Assembly: GCF_000149955.1 (NCBI RefSeq)
Contig: NC_030989.1
Coordinates: 1,100,552 to 1,164,551, forward strand
Length of the DNA: 64,000 nt
Source: Fusarium oxysporum f. sp. lycopersici 4287
Taxonomy: Eukaryota > Ascomycota > Sordariomycetes > Hypocreales > Nectriaceae
Direction of reading: 5' to 3'
The notes below the pieces were generated by a model, which was not told where the DNA came from, made no database searches, and was given only the letters and a program-made list of their open reading frames with translations. Position numbers and translations under genes: made by a program. This document shows positions 35,601-48,220 of this stretch, one piece after another. Numbering within the stretch: position 1 is the first letter of the stretch; the number at the start of each line of letters is the position of its first letter.

Positions 35601-38532
35601 GAATCCAGTTGACGACGTCTGGCCGTACAGGTGGCTGAGGGATTGCAGGCCTCAGGTTGAGATCTGATCCAATGGTTAGCTTTGCATCACAAAGACGATT
35701 CACGAATATACCAGAATCATGACGTTGATCGACGTCTTCTTGTATGCCCGCCTCGTATATAGCAATAAAGCTGGGCCACTTGAGCCATCGAGCTATTTGA
35801 CACATAATGACTCGGAGATCAGCACGGCCAGGAGGTCTGAATTCTGGCGTCATGATATCAAGCTTTTCTTCCTCGAGAAGTAGGTGCAAACCCATAAACA
35901 CATCAACAGCAACCTTGCGGCGGCTCTCCATGCTTTTGCCAAGTGCGGTTGGCATATAACCAGCGGCTCCGAATGCCGTTTCGCCTAGTATAGAGACCAT
36001 GTACTCTTTGGCCATAGATATATGTTTCGAAATGAAAGTGGTAGATAGGTTTTCGTCTCCAGAATCATCCCCATCTTCATCCAGCGCCCACTGCCAACCT
36101 CCGTTCATCATCCACGTTGGACACCCTAACGAATTTGAAGTCTCGGCTTTTTCCAAGGATCCCCAGTCCTCCGATTCTTTGATCGAGCCAAAAGAGCCCG
36201 AAGGGTGCCTCCTTCTGCGAGGAAGTTGTCGAGTTTTCGGGAAAGGCTTCGTGTCAGTCCGGCCGAGACTCAGAAACAAAGATAAAAGGAGGATGGTCAT
36301 CGCAGACCATTCAATGTCAGTACTTGTCTCGTCATGGCCTCCTATCCATTGCATACAGTGAAGCCAGCCAGCGAAGATGTGTTCACCAAGTGCATGAGGC
36401 AGAATGCTACGACAAACGTCTAGGACTCTTCGAACGTGAGGTGACCTCGGCTCGAGCTGAATACGGAGCTCATGAAGCCGACCTTCAGCATCGACAACAT
36501 CAACAATGCCACCTTGTCGAGGATGCCGTACACCAACAATGCTGCCATTACTGAAGTCAATAACCTCGGACTTTCTCTGTGTAACATCGCGGTCCACAAC
36601 TCTGCCACGATATTGCAAACTTCTAGTGTTATCGACGAAGAGAAGTGAAAGCGATATTTTAGTAAGGACACTCCACGGGGCCTGAGTACTTAGTTCGTGC
36701 CGGCCATCCATTGATTCCGACAGGATTAGAATCGCAGAATGGTCACCGTCCATTAGCTTGCAAGAGTCAACGACATTTTGAGCATGTCGTCTGTCAACAA
36801 CAGTGGCTACGACGGTTGTACCGTCGGGTATGTTCTTCTTCCCTGGCTTGGCGCCCATATTAGTCCCACGCTGAATGCCCAGCTCCAATGTGAGAAGTTG
36901 AAGACGTCTCTCGGTAGCATCCTGAATACCAATAAGAAGTTGACTTTGGTCATGCCCATCGATGGCGAACGGAGGGGCCACCAAGATAAAGACCTTGGTT
37001 TGGGTGCGGGCTGGCTGATCCGAGTATCGAACATTGGAGTTATTCATAGGTACGCTGTGAAGTTTAGTAAACAGGATTTCATGCTGTAGCCCATCAAACT
37101 CATGATCATCTAGACCCATGTTGTGAAACCCTTCGTCAAGGCCTTCATAGAAAGGTGCCGCTAACAGACTGCTCAGACTAGGATGAATCTGATGGGCATA
37201 GTTGGCACTAAGGCGTGCATGGCTTCCTTGTGATTCATGCCTCCTAGCTCCAACATGACTAGATAGTAGCGGCTGATCTGGTAATATGGCTCTTTCATGC
37301 GACGCAGACAAGTCAGCTCTCGCTAACATGGAGCTGACCCTACGAGAGCTCCTCCGCGCAACACCACTGCCTTCCTTGTCTTGTTGTTCTAAGGATGAGA
37401 CAAGGTCAATCATGGGCTTTTCCAGCCTCTCACTCTTTCTCGGCCGCTTTCCTGGAAGAGGTGCTCCAAAGCTTTCTCGCAAGTTGGGCTGGACAGGTGT
37501 GCCAGGAGTACTAGCAAAGGCAGGAGGCATGGAGCTACGACGCCGGGCAGTCTTTGATTTAGCATCTTTCTGCCGAGCAAGAAAACGGTCTTCATGCTGC
37601 AGGTACGTGAGGCGCCAGACAGTGTATTCACTAGTTTCGCGGTTGATTGTCACCGCAATGATCAGAGGTTGACTTAAATCTTGTGTCAAGGCGCCAGGGA
37701 TTTTGATCTCTTCCACATGGAGAACTTCTTCAGCTGAATCGAGAAATGCCAGCTTCTTAGCTGCTGTCTGCCTTAAGCTTTTGCCATTTTGTGCCTCCTG
37801 GTTTGTGACGACCAGTCCCAACTCCAACAGCGGGTCAGTCAATGAAACAAGGCGTGGCCAACGGGACTCGGGTTGTTCCAGCGGAGCTTCCCAAAGGTTA
37901 TCTAAAGTTGAGCTCAGACGAAGTGGGAGTGCTTTCGGTTTTCCCAGACCTTCCACAGAAAACGCGGTCAGTTGAGAGCTATTGAATGCTGTCAACTGCG
38001 AAGAGACGAAGGAATTCGGCGGCACTCGGGGGAACTTGAGGGAGATTGGCGCAACACTTTCAGCTTTTTGCTTTCGTTGAATGATGACTCCTACTGGGCC
38101 TGCGAATGCGGTTTCAACTTCGAATGGCATGTGGACAATATGACTGGTACCAGAGAGGAAATATATGTGCGCCTGGGTCTTGAGGAAGACAACCAACGCT
38201 TTAGACAAAGCCGGTTGCTGATCCGATTGTGCCTCTTCCTCTTGTGTAGATTTGTCGTCTTTGGAAGCCGGGAAGTATGCTAGGAGAGCCTGTATAACAG
38301 GTTCTTTTTCGAGTTCGAATCTGAAGGTCTTTCGAAATATTCCACCTCGACACCATATGACGCAGTGTTCCGTCGAAAGGATTTCGTCTTCGAGATCCCC
38401 ATCGAATCGATCCTCTGTTGAAATATCCCATGTATACGACGTTGACGGTGGATTCGGCGGTAATAATTGTTCGTTGATGGCATGTTGAAGCCCTGAGGGC
38501 TGGTGCAACCCCAGGGACTTCACCGTCGCCAT
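32606..38532 (-). CDS. APC1: anaphase-promoting complex subunit 1 (BimE/Apc1)
   Basis: Two exons, 38532-35203 and 35155-32606, encode 1959 aa, in the range of BimE-type Apc1. The single 47-nt intron (CTA|GTAAGA...AATAG|ACA) is in phase 0. Exon 1 carries the Apc1 N-terminal domain, including 'ILSTEHCVIWCRGG' and long low-complexity linkers. Exon 2 carries the proteasome/cyclosome (PC) repeats, with Gly/Ala-rich blocks such as 'GLLLGLAASYMGTMD' and 'AGFALGFINLGKGND'. Apc1 is the platform scaffold of the APC/C ubiquitin ligase that drives mitotic exit. The gene is divergent from VPS41. Confidence 0.92.
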
Positions 38533-39023
38533 GTTTCAATGCCCGCCATAAGCAGCTTCAGCGCGTCGAGAAACAAGCAATCCTTCAAGGAGTTACCAAT
38601 GGTTTCTCGAGCAGAAAATTATGGTCGATCGTCTCTTTGAGAGAGAGTTGAATATGTTTTGCTGCGCGTCAAGATATTGTTTACTTTATGTTGGATCTGT
38701 CAGTGGTGCACTGCGCCCCGCGAAAGTGTACTGGTCCTACCTATCATGAGTGCTAAGTTAGTTGGTGGGGCTAGGCGCGAATACCCTTCAATCGTTCTTG
38801 GCGCGTCTAGAACCAAAGCTCTTTTGAAGCTGCCTCGTGACGTAGCTGCAAGGTACAAGGTACCTCTACCGACCTTTTGCGCATCGGACCTTTGGAAGCT
38901 GTCATAGCTTTGGTCAGGGCCCTCAACAACTACCTAAAACAACCCAGCAGCTTTCCAGCACATACAAACGCTCTCTTTCTGGGTTCTGTAGCTTTCCAGA
39001 ATGATATCATTGTTGTCATTGCA
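38533..39023. promoter_or_regulatory. bidirectional promoter region, APC1 / VPS41
   Basis: 491 bp separate the divergent starts. The frame of the first VPS41 exon is open for 147 bp upstream of its ATG, but it has no better start there. Confidence 0.6.
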
Positions 39024-42000
39024 ATGACGGAGCAGTCACCGCAACCGAGCCATGAGTTGGCGCACGATACCGATGCCCAACAACCGGAGCATAAGCCAGC
39101 AGTAGACGCCAACGAGACGTTCCCGCCCGTAGAAAACAAAGCTCCCGACGATGTAGCACACGAGAAAGATGGCAAATCAAAAGATGCGACGGGCAAAGAA
39201 GGGGGTGCCGAAGCCAGAGATGTAAAGAATGGGGAAAGCAATGATAGAAAGTCGGGACACGATGAAAACAATGGAGAAGAGGAGGAAGAAGACGACGACG
39301 ACGATGATGATGAAGCTGACGACGATGACGAGGACGACGAAGATGATGAGGACGATGATGAAGATGAAGAGGATGAGGAACCAAGACTTAAATATGCTCG
39401 GTTAACTCAACACCTTAACGGAGTGTATCGAAACGGCGATGCAACTAGCGCGTTTCTTGTCGCGGGAGATAAGATGGTAGGTTGCGTTTGTGTCGGTGCA
39501 TATCATCTTGCTAACGTCTATCCAGATAGTTGGAACGCATAATGGCAATATCGTAAGTCTTGGGCTGGCGGTCAACACGACTCTCACTAATTCCGGGCCA
39601 GCACATTGTTCAGCTCCCCATCTTCCAATCCATGAGAGTATACCATGCGCACTCAGCCTCAGTTACCTCTATATCCATATCGCCGTACCCTCCTCCATTG
39701 CCAACCGAGAAGAAGCCAGAGGCAGCGCCAAGGCATACGACATCCAGCAACGCTACTGTCTTTTCTGGTCGCCAGGCCGATGCATCTCCGGCGGCGGCTT
39801 CCAGAAGACCTCGCGAAGCGTCACAAATACCCAGGACGCCATCTAACGATATTTATGTAGCGACTTCCTCCTTGGATGGCAATGTATGTGTGCAGTCTCT
39901 TGTTGATATGAAAGATGTCCAGCTACGGAACTTTGCCCGTCCCGTTCAAGCTGTGGCTCTGTCGCCAGAATTCAAGACAGATCGTACCTATTTGTCAGGA
40001 GGACTTGCCGGTCAGCTCATTCTTACCGCCGGAGGTGGTCCGGGTCGCAGTACCTCGACAACAACTGGAACTGCTGCGGCCACAGCTTCCGGCTGGCTGG
40101 GAAGTATGGGACTTGGCGGCAATAGTGGCAAAGACACTATCTTACACTCTGGCGAAGGAACTATCAGCACTATTAAATGGTCCTTGTCTGGGAAATATGT
40201 GGTCTGGCTCAACGAACATGGAATCAAAATTATGCGGTCAAAGCTCCACCTCGAGAGCGCAGACATAGAAGATGCATGGAAACGAGTTGGGCACATTGAT
40301 CGCCCTCAGACTGATGAATGGGAAACCATGGCAAGTGTATGGAAAGGCCGCGTCGAATGGATTGATGAACAAGCTGTTGAAGTGGATGAATCTGACCAGA
40401 GCACTGTTGATAAAGGAATATCTCCTGCTGCACACAAGCTCAGAGAACAGGCTGTAATGGGCAAGAAGAGTATCGAACGGTTGCTTGTAGGTTGGGGTGG
40501 GACGATATGGATCATACACGTTCATCCAGGAGGCGTCGGCGTTGGCCGGCACGCTGGCGAGAAGACTGTTGGGCGTGCTGAAATTGTTAAAATGTGGGTT
40601 TTGCTGTGAATATGGCCTCCTTGAGTTAAAGCTGACCTGAAACAGACTTCGGATGGATTGCATCATTTCCGGCATTTCGCTATATACCCACAACCTTTTG
40701 TTAGTACTTGCGTATTGCTTGCCTGAAGACGAGGACGAGGATGAGGATTCCGGATCGGTTTCAAACTCACCAGACAAAAAGCATAAATCCAATCCTTCAA
40801 CAGGAAGCGAGCCGTCTGGCGGTGTTCGCCGCCGACAGAATAACCAGCCGCCTGAACTCCGTCTTATCGATCTTAACTCCCAGGCCGAAGCCGACAAAGA
40901 CAGTCTGAGTGTCAGTCGTTATGAGAGGTTGTCATCAGGTGATTACCACTTAGGCGTTTTGCCTGCACGCAATGCTGCGTCTGCAATTGCTTCATCTCGG
41001 GGCGCTCTGGAGGCGATAGCTGGGATCGGCACAGATATGTGGAATGCGGCCATCAACCCTCGCTCCCTATTCAGCTCCGGAGCTAGCATTCGCAGCAGAG
41101 GGAGCGGTGATGATTCTAGTCTCATAGGGAGTACGGCAGGGACAATTCGACCCGGGACCAATCAAAGACTTTCCCCCACCGTCCATTCTGGTCTTGTCAA
41201 GCCAGGCGTGAAGATATTCATACATAGTCCGTATGACTGCATCCTCGCGACCAGACGAGATCTGAGCGATCATTTGGGATGGCTCCTAGAGCGCCAGCAG
41301 TACCAGCGTGCCTGGGAGTTACTCGATGAACATCCAGAGATTATGGCACCGCTAAACGAAAGGGCTAATGATGGTACTCCTTCAACTCCAACACTGAACC
41401 AAGAGCCTAGTGACGAATTCAATGATGATGAATCTGTTGTCGATTCTCAACTGCGAGATTTTTATTCTTCGGCAGAGCGAGAGAAAAGGCGTATCGGAGA
41501 ACTCTGGATCCAAGAGCTTATCGAAGAGAACAACTGGGCATCTGCTGGTAAAGTGTGTGGTCAGGTACTCAAGACGCCTGATAGATGGGAGAAATGGGTT
41601 TGGACATTTGCTGGTGCGAAAAAATTTGATGCCATCACGGACTACATTCCTACAGAGCCCATGCATCCGCCCCTTCCTTCGACTATTTATGAAGTTGTAC
41701 TTGGCCATTATATTCAAAACGACAAGCCAAGGTTTAGGGAGCTTTTGGATCGTTGGTCACCTGAGCTTTTCGACATAAAAACAATCACAACTGCGCTGGA
41801 GAACCAGCTCAAGTATCGAGACGTACGCGAAGACAGCATCGATGAAGGGGAAAGGGGGCGGGACTGGAGGATTGTAATAGAGAGCTTGGCAAGGTTACAC
41901 GAGGCCAACGGACGACATCGCGAGGCCCTCAAATGCTACATCAAGCTCCATGATGCGGATTCGGCCTTTAGGTTGATTAGAGACAACCACCTTGCAGAAG

Positions 42001-43249
42001 CTGTTGAAGACGATATTCCAAGCTTCATTGGCCTCAGAGTTCCATCAGGTAAAGTTGATGAAATGACAGCAGAGGAGCTTGATGAAGCGACATCAGAAGC
42101 CATCACACTACTCGTTGATGAGGCTCAGCATGGTCTCCTGCGCCCTGATATCGTGGTGGAGCAACTTCTCTCCAAGAAGCTCAACCTGTACATATACTTC
42201 TATTTCCGAGGTCTATGGAAGGGCGATGGTATTCAGGAACATAGTGGGGAGAATGTGGACCGGCTGGTGATGGACAGTCAATCTTTGGTTGACAACTTCG
42301 CGGATTTGGCTGTCCATCTGTTTGCGACCTTCGACCGGGCGTTACTTATGCAATACCTCAAGACTTCAGTCTCCTATACATTTGAAAAGGTAACACAAAG
42401 TAAAAAAAACATCACTGCGTTCTGGCTGCTAACTCAGTGTAGGCTGTTCAAGAGTGTGAGACGTTCTCATACTACGACGAGCTCGTGTTTCTATACTCTA
42501 AAACGGGCCAAATGAAACGAGCTCTCTACCTCATCATCGATCGTCTAAAGAATGTTCACAAAGCAATCGAGTTTGCTAAAGAACAGGACGACCCTGACCT
42601 ATGGGAAGACCTCCTTAAATACAGCATGGACAAGCCTAGCTTCATTCGAGGTCTGCTTGAGCAAGTCGGTACAGCTATCAACCCAATTACTGTAGTGCAG
42701 CGAATTCCCGAGGGGCTTGAGATTGAGGGTCTCAGGGAAGGGCTTACGCATATGATGAAGGAACACGAGATCCAGTACAGCATTAGCTCGGGCGTTGCAC
42801 GAGTCCTTCGCAGTGAGGTTGCCACGGCGCAGAACGAGCTTCGAGCTGGTCAGCGTAAGGGTATCAAGTTTGAAGTAGTTATTCAGGAACAGGAACATGT
42901 GGATATACAAGTCAAGGATGTTTCCACGGACCCCGACAATCCAGAACCCAACATTTCTCACCCATCTACGGCTCATGATCACAGAGTGCCGAAACCGGGA
43001 CACTGCGCAAGATGTCATGAACCATTTACCGAGTTCGAGATGGAAACATTAGTTGGATATGCTTGCGGGCATGTGTTTCACGTGAGTCATCTCTTGGAGA
43101 TGCTGCATGGGAACAAGAAAGTGGATGTTGATTTAGGCAATGGCTCAGAGGAGGGAAGTCGGTACTCAGTAGGCGTGAAGGTGATGAGAGCGCGATTACT
43201 GAAGGATAAGATGAAAGGGGGCTGCCCTGTATGTCATGTTAAAGAGTAA
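39024..43249 (+). CDS. VPS41: HOPS complex subunit Vps41
   Basis: Five exons are inferred: 39024-39476, 39526-39552, 39602-40593, 40646-42389 and 42443-43249. They encode 1340 aa. Exon 2 is a 27-nt micro-exon giving 'IVGTHNGNI', and it restores the conserved WD-type motif 'IVGTHNGNIHIVQLP'. The N-terminal ~150 residues are charged, with a long Asp/Glu run. A β-propeller follows, then an α-solenoid/CHCR region. The C-terminal RING-H2-like finger spans ~residues 1259-1339 ('HCARCHEPF', 'CGHVFHVSH', 'CPVCH'). Vps41 joins the HOPS tether for vacuole fusion and also acts in AP-3 traffic. Splice phases all agree. Confidence 0.9.
39268..39384 (+). repeat. GAN-type microsatellite coding an acidic run in VPS41
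   Basis: Tandem GAC/GAT/GAG/GAA codons encode about 35 almost uninterrupted Asp and Glu residues before the first propeller blade. The DNA is nearly pure GAN triplets, so length variation between strains is likely. Confidence 0.75.
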
Positions 43250-43618
43250 AGATATCAGGACATCAAGGGTGTTTATACAGTGACGGCGCATAGAGAGGTC
43301 AGTCTTAGCACACTAGTTTGGATAGTTTCATGGCGTACAATAAAGACACATATGATAGCAAATCCGAGTTCTTTTCAGAGTACCTAGGTACAGCACAGCG
43401 CGTATTAAGTCCCTCACTCGGTTCCGGCAAGCCAGAAAATCCATCACAATCCTGTACGTGCCATCATTCTACTTGCTGCAGGCTCTTAAACCAACGACCA
43501 TTGATATTTCCATGTCAAACCATCCAACACTATCCGTTTCTCTCTAGCGTGAAAGATATATCCGAGTATAGAGTGAGTATGATGAATGCATGTGGAAGCA
43601 TGATCTAGAAGTTTTGTT
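43250..43618. other. intergenic between convergent VPS41 and GPI-protein genes
   Basis: This is a 369-bp tail-to-tail spacer with nothing recognised in it. Confidence 0.5.
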
Positions 43619-44526
43619 TTAGAAGATGACAGCGATGAGCATACCAGCGATGCTGAGTGCAGCACCAGGAGCAAGCATCTTAGCTGCTGCACTGGCAGTG
43701 ACACCAGGAGTGCCAGTAGGAGTGCTCTCGTCGGTCTCCTCAGCAGAGGAAGGGTAAGTGTCTGTGGCAGTGCTAGAGATAGCGGTCTCATACCCGGTCT
43801 CGGAGTCAGTCACAACGACAGCGGTGTCAGTGACGGAGGATCCGTAGGCGGCGGTGGTGGTCTGGACGCCGGGCACATCGGTGGCACTGACGACAGCAGA
43901 AGGAGAAGGGTTCTCGACACCAGCGGAGTTGGTAGGGCTAGGGTTGGTACCCTGCTCGCCGGAGGCAGTACCAGGTCCAGGGACGTAGCTGGGTCCGGAG
44001 GACGGAGGGACAGGGACAACAGGGGCACCAGGGGCACCAGTAGACTGAGCTCCAGTCTGTTCAGCAGGAGGACCGGCCTCGGTGGTAGCGGAGACACCCT
44101 GGGCACCGACGGAGGTAGCGGAGCTGTCAGCAGGAGCAGTAGCTCCGGTGGGAGCGGAGGGCATGCCGGCGGCGGAGGAAGGGTGCATCTCGACGCTGTA
44201 AGGCACGGAGACGACATGATCGCACTTGGTCTCGTGGGTAACAGTGCAGATGTTCATGGTAGAGACGAGAGTGCCTATCGTCGGTCAGCATACGCCATAG
44301 CAAAGGTAATAGACATCCATACCGTCAGAGATTGAATAACCAGCATCAGTCACAGCAGTTTCGGTGATGGTATGATCAGCTAGAAAGGTGTTAGTGCAAA
44401 TATAATATCGCGAGGCTACTGAGGTTACGAACACAGACAAGTAGCAGTCTCGCCCCTAGTTGCGACGACAGAGGCAGCACAGAATGCCAGAATGATGGCG
44501 ATAGCATTTAGCTTGAGAACAGCCAT
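43619..44526 (-). CDS. Ser/Thr/Pro-rich GPI-anchored cell-surface protein (predicted)
   Basis: Three exons (44526-44433, 44379-44323, 44274-43619) encode 268 aa. Residues 1-23 form a signal peptide ('IAIILAFCAASVVA'). A short Cys-containing module follows, with 'TCLSDHTITETAVTDAG' across the first splice and 'NICTVTHETKCDHVVSVPYSVE' with two Cys. A ~150-residue Ser/Thr/Pro/Gly/Ala-rich stalk comes next, a likely O-glycosylated region. The C-terminus ends in a small-residue omega region and the hydrophobic tail 'AALSIAGMLIAVIF', fitting GPI anchoring. It probably resides at the wall or plasma membrane. The specific function is unknown. Confidence 0.8.
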
Positions 44527-44542
44527 CGTGAAGGTGATGTGT

Positions 44543-44711
44543 CTGTTAATTATCGAAGAGATTAGCAAGTGTTCTGTGAGCGTGGTAGTGGAGAGGGGAG
44601 AAGAGCGCCAGGTGCGTGAGTGAGAGACGCGGCGGAATTGAAGAAGCATGAGTACAAAAGGCTTTCAAGAGGCACACAGAGTTCAAATGTGAAAGTTAAA
44701 CGAATACTCAC
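44543..44711 (-). other. possible 5'-UTR intron of the GPI-protein gene
   Basis: On the minus strand a strong donor (GTGAGT) at 44711 and a T-rich region ending in TTAACAG at 44543 flank 169 nt, located 16 bases before the ATG. The intron would remove nearly all of the near leader. RNA reads are needed to confirm it. Confidence 0.4.
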
Positions 44712-46244
44712 AGGTTTGATGTTTGAAGATGTTGTAGTGCAAGTGACTGTGTGCAAAGGATAATGCAAGAGAGTGGTGAGGTGCACGATCGATGCAGTGA
44801 GGAGAAGATGAGAGAGTGTGTGTGTGAAGAAAGAAGAGAGAAGTGGAAAACCCAAATGACGAGATGATTCCTTTTCTACCTCGACGCAAAGGTAAACAAT
44901 AGGAGAGGCCCCTGCGTTAGGTAGGCTGCAAGTGTCAGTCCGTTGACAGTGACAGACCGTCGCAGTGATGAGCAGCTGGTGAGCTATGGTTTCAAGGGGC
45001 AACGGTTCAACAACAGTAGGGATGAATAGGGAACATCCAGTAATTAGTGTATGTAACTATGGATACTGGTAGAATGCTGAAGCAACAGCCGTTATTTGGT
45101 GGTACCGACTCTTTGTTGCACTACGTGGTGTTGAGGCATCCCATCACACTTTTGGTGTTTGCCTGAGCTGGAGGTTGAGTCACGACTTACTTAATAAAAG
45201 GTTTAACAATAGCAATAGTTGCCGGGGCTGGAATTGAACGGCTGTTTGATATTATTGATGCCATTTCTTAGGGGCTTTCTATTTGGGTACTGGGTAGAGT
45301 ATTGTTGGATCTGTTGCTGGTATATGTCGGTAGGTTCCTTAGGAAACCTATATCTTCTCAGGTGACTGCTACACACCAGGTGGTTCATGTTCTTGCAGTC
45401 ATATTCATATACAAGTCTTCGAAGCAGCTCCACACTGTAACCGCTCATCGGAACTGATCCTTGATATGAAGAACCGCCGTTTTAACAGCCGGCCTCGGTC
45501 AACAGCATTGTGTTTTACAGCTCATGTCTAATCACTCTTGCCACTAAATTTCAAAGGCATTCTCTGCTTGAATGCGCGATACTGCGGGCCCTGTCCTACG
45601 TTGCAACCGCAGCGGCATCTCGCATTTCTACACACAACATAAGCCATACCTGTCTGAGATAGATTTACGATTCACATCTCCTCCCAGTAACTTTTGCTAT
45701 ATTATCCTCAGCCTAGACTCACGAAATCTGCTGAACAACATGCAAGTCTCCTCGCTCAACATGAATACGATGCTTCAACGAGTCTCAGCGTGATCTCACA
45801 TAGGCTGTGCTATTGTCCCTCCAACACGTGTCTGGACAGTGCACTTGTGTCGTGTCACTTGCCTGTGCTCCAGAGTGAGTACCCGATGAAGGACAGGCCG
45901 TCTCTGAGAAGAGTCATGCAAAGTACCTATATGCAACTCTGTTGGCATGGGGAGGACAGGTTGAGGTTTGTCTAAGCGAGAGTGTGGGTTCTCGTAATAA
46001 GATGGTATGTCTTAGGGTCCTTTGCATCTGCCTATAACATTCGCACATGAAGACCTCGAGAGTATTAATTGCGATTGGAGTTATTGTCAAATGAACATTG
46101 CACCTGGCTATGCAAGGGTCTAGAAGCAATCTTGTTATATAGATGCATTTAATGTTGGGATATTGTTCCACTGCGCCATTGCATAAAGCATTGAGGCAAT
46201 ATAAATATATATAAAGAGAGGCTCTGATGTATCATATATCCAAA

Positions 46245-46245
<1 letters not shown>

Positions 46246-46287
<42 letters not shown>
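46246..46287. repeat. 42-base A homopolymer (T tract on the minus strand)
   Basis: It is an uninterrupted run of 42 A on the plus strand. A second run of eight A is at 46,295-46,302. On the minus strand both are T runs downstream of the tRNA-Ala gene. Confidence 0.95.
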
Positions 46288-46289
<2 letters not shown>

Positions 46290-46294
46290 CAAGG

Positions 46295-46302
46295 AAAAAA
46301 AA
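46295..46302 (-). terminator. probable RNA polymerase III terminator of the tRNA-Ala
   Basis: Eight T residues on the minus strand start 34 bases past the tRNA 3' end. A run of four or more T stops Pol III. This is the first such run, and the 42-T tract lies just beyond as a backup. Confidence 0.6.
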
Positions 46303-46336
46303 GGGGGGTATAATGATGGATTCTAACCACCTTCAA

Positions 46337-46429
46337 TGGACGAACAGGGAATCGAACCCTGGACCACTCCCACACTATTCGGATGAATTATGATGCTAAG
46401 GGAGTATTATACCACTAAACCATTCGCCC
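46337..46429 (-). tRNA. tRNA-Ala (AGC) with an intron of about 21 nt
   Basis: The acceptor stem GGGCGAA pairs with TTCGTCC, including the G3:U70 wobble that marks alanine tRNAs; the discriminator base is A. The D arm is 'GGTTTAGTGGTA'. The anticodon stem CTCCC/GGGAG encloses a loop with TTAGCA, giving anticodon AGC. About 21 extra bases are inserted one base after the anticodon, the canonical place for nuclear tRNA introns. The T arm 'GGTTCGATTCC' is the B box. It is read leftwards, ending at 46337. Confidence 0.93.
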
Positions 46430-46746
46430 GATTGGATACTAGATGACGACAAATTGGTGTTCATGTTCGCTGCGAGTAGTTTTTGGACAGCTGTAGCACT
46501 CAACTTGGTACACAACGTTCATGATATCTCTCTTATCCTGATACTCTCATCGCAATTAGTTTTTCATGTCCTCAAAGATAATATTGCGAACTCGTATTTT
46601 GCCCATCATCGTACAAAGAGGAAAGTAAACCCGCAATCCAAGCATTTGGGTATTGACATCAACTCTTATCAAACTGTTCCAACCGCCGTTCAAGAGAAAG
46701 GTTTCACTTGGAAGCTTGGAGCTAGAAATAAAAAATAAAGTCCCAT
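46430..46746. other. intergenic 0.3 kb
   Basis: This contains the upstream flank of the tRNA and the 3' side of the DUF6594 gene. A 94-codon ORF (46454-46738) has no supporting motif. Confidence 0.4.
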
Positions 46747-48220
46747 TTAGCCTTCGAACAGTTGTCTCAGTCGTCTGAGATGTCCGGTAGTCGATAATAT
46801 CGTAGTGACCAGCACACCATAGCAGACCAACATGACCAGTCGGGTTATGAGATCAGGAAGAACCATCATCAATACCCCTAAACAGAGAAAACTCATAGAA
46901 AACCCGTTTATGAGAGTTCTGAGAGGAACAATTGGAGCGGCAGGTGGTGCTTGATTGACTCTGGGAACATTTGTTGCCGTCCCATGTGATAGAACGACAA
47001 GGTCTGACGCACCAAGGAATTGAGTTTCGTCATCTATCAAAATCTGCCTATGGTTCAGATAAGTTCTGTAAGCCTGTATTTCGTCGTTCGTTGGCGACGG
47101 TCGTTTTTGCATGTCTTCCAGTGTCGACATCGCCGTTTCTGACCCAGTTAGATGAAGTCGTGCCCGAGTCTTTGATGCACTTACTGTACTTGGAAAGAAT
47201 AATATCTACTCTTTCCATAAGATCAACCCTATCTTTATGGATCTGGCGGCCAAACCTCCGTTCTTCCCGAGCAGATACAGGCATATGCCCCCCAAGTCGT
47301 GTAGTGATGGAATCCATGCGTAGTAGTTCTTCCTCCAGCATCCCAAGTTGGTCTTGATAACGCAAGAGGTTGCGGTGAAGTAGCCAGTCGAATCTTCGAT
47401 ATATGGGTATCAGTTGTGGTTCGGCTCGGCCGGTGATCCTGGCTGCAATAGACGCGTATCCGTGCAGAGCTTCGATGGGAAGCTCGCCATTAGGCGCAGC
47501 CATTTCGTCCTGGGTTTCTGGGTAAGAAGTATCGTATGAAGGATTTTGATCGACAAAAGGAGGCTCCAATGTGCTGGCCTTTTGGTTCACGTATGTAAAT
47601 CCAGGATGATAAGGTTGCTCGATTAGCGGAAAACCCGATTGCTGAGGTGAAAAGGGGTCTTGTGATGGCGGATAGCCAGCAGGAGTATGGTTTGGTCCCC
47701 AACCAGCGTATGACATAGGACTAACAGGAGATTGAGGATAGTTGGCAACGGCAACAGTTGTTGGAGCATATGCCGAAGGCGCTGCTTGACGTCCGCTGGG
47801 AGTATTCTTAAAATAGCTCGATTCCGGGGACGATGCGAATGCCTCATGGGGGACAAAGTGCGGATCAGGCCCGGATGATGATATACTGGCAGGTCGATGT
47901 GCTCCCTTGTTCTTCATGTTCCTAGCTTCCCTTAGCATCTTTCTCTTGCTGCTAGTGGGCTTAGTTACGGCTGTATCATCGGTGGATGTAAGCTGCGTAA
48001 CGGCGGACCCGTTGACAGTTCGTTGAACGTTTGAACGGGTGTGCTCCATTTTGGATGACGAACTAGGCGGTGTTGGATAGTGAGTAGCACCCTCACTGGG
48101 CGATTGACTGTTTGTTTCTTCATAGTCTTCAACCTTCGATTGCTGGGATACTGCTTCTTGGATGGCGCCCTCCGAAGAAGACCACGAGGGCCGGGGTCGT
48201 GTTTGTGCCCTGTCGCTCAT
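46747..48220 (-). CDS. DUF6594-type membrane protein
   Basis: Two exons, 48220-47185 and 47138-46747, encode 475 aa; the intron is GTAAGT...GGTCAG (46 nt). The first ~240 residues are disordered (Ser/Pro/Gln-rich). The domain begins near residue 248 with 'YASIAARITGRAEPQLIPIYRRF' style sequence; the hallmark is 'IYRRFDWLLHRNLLRYQDQL', a coiled helix pair. The C-terminus has two to three hydrophobic segments ('GFSMSFLCLGVLMMVLP', 'LVMLVCYGVLVTTIL'). DUF6594 proteins are common in filamentous ascomycetes and their function is not known. The splice links two overlapping frames, and each half alone lacks part of the family domain. Confidence 0.82.

Larger units (their letters stand above)
44712..46336. 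other. intergenic: promoter of the GPI-protein gene and gene-free DNA
   Basis: From ~44,712 to ~45,000 lies the likely minus-strand promoter/leader, purine-rich on the plus strand. From 45,000 to 46,240 there are only short unsupported ORFs. A 42-base poly(A) tract follows at 46,246-46,287, reported separately. Confidence 0.45.

Noticed and set aside
45203..45448. 81-codon minus-strand ORF
   Set aside because: It is an isolated short frame with no motif or promoter-like context.
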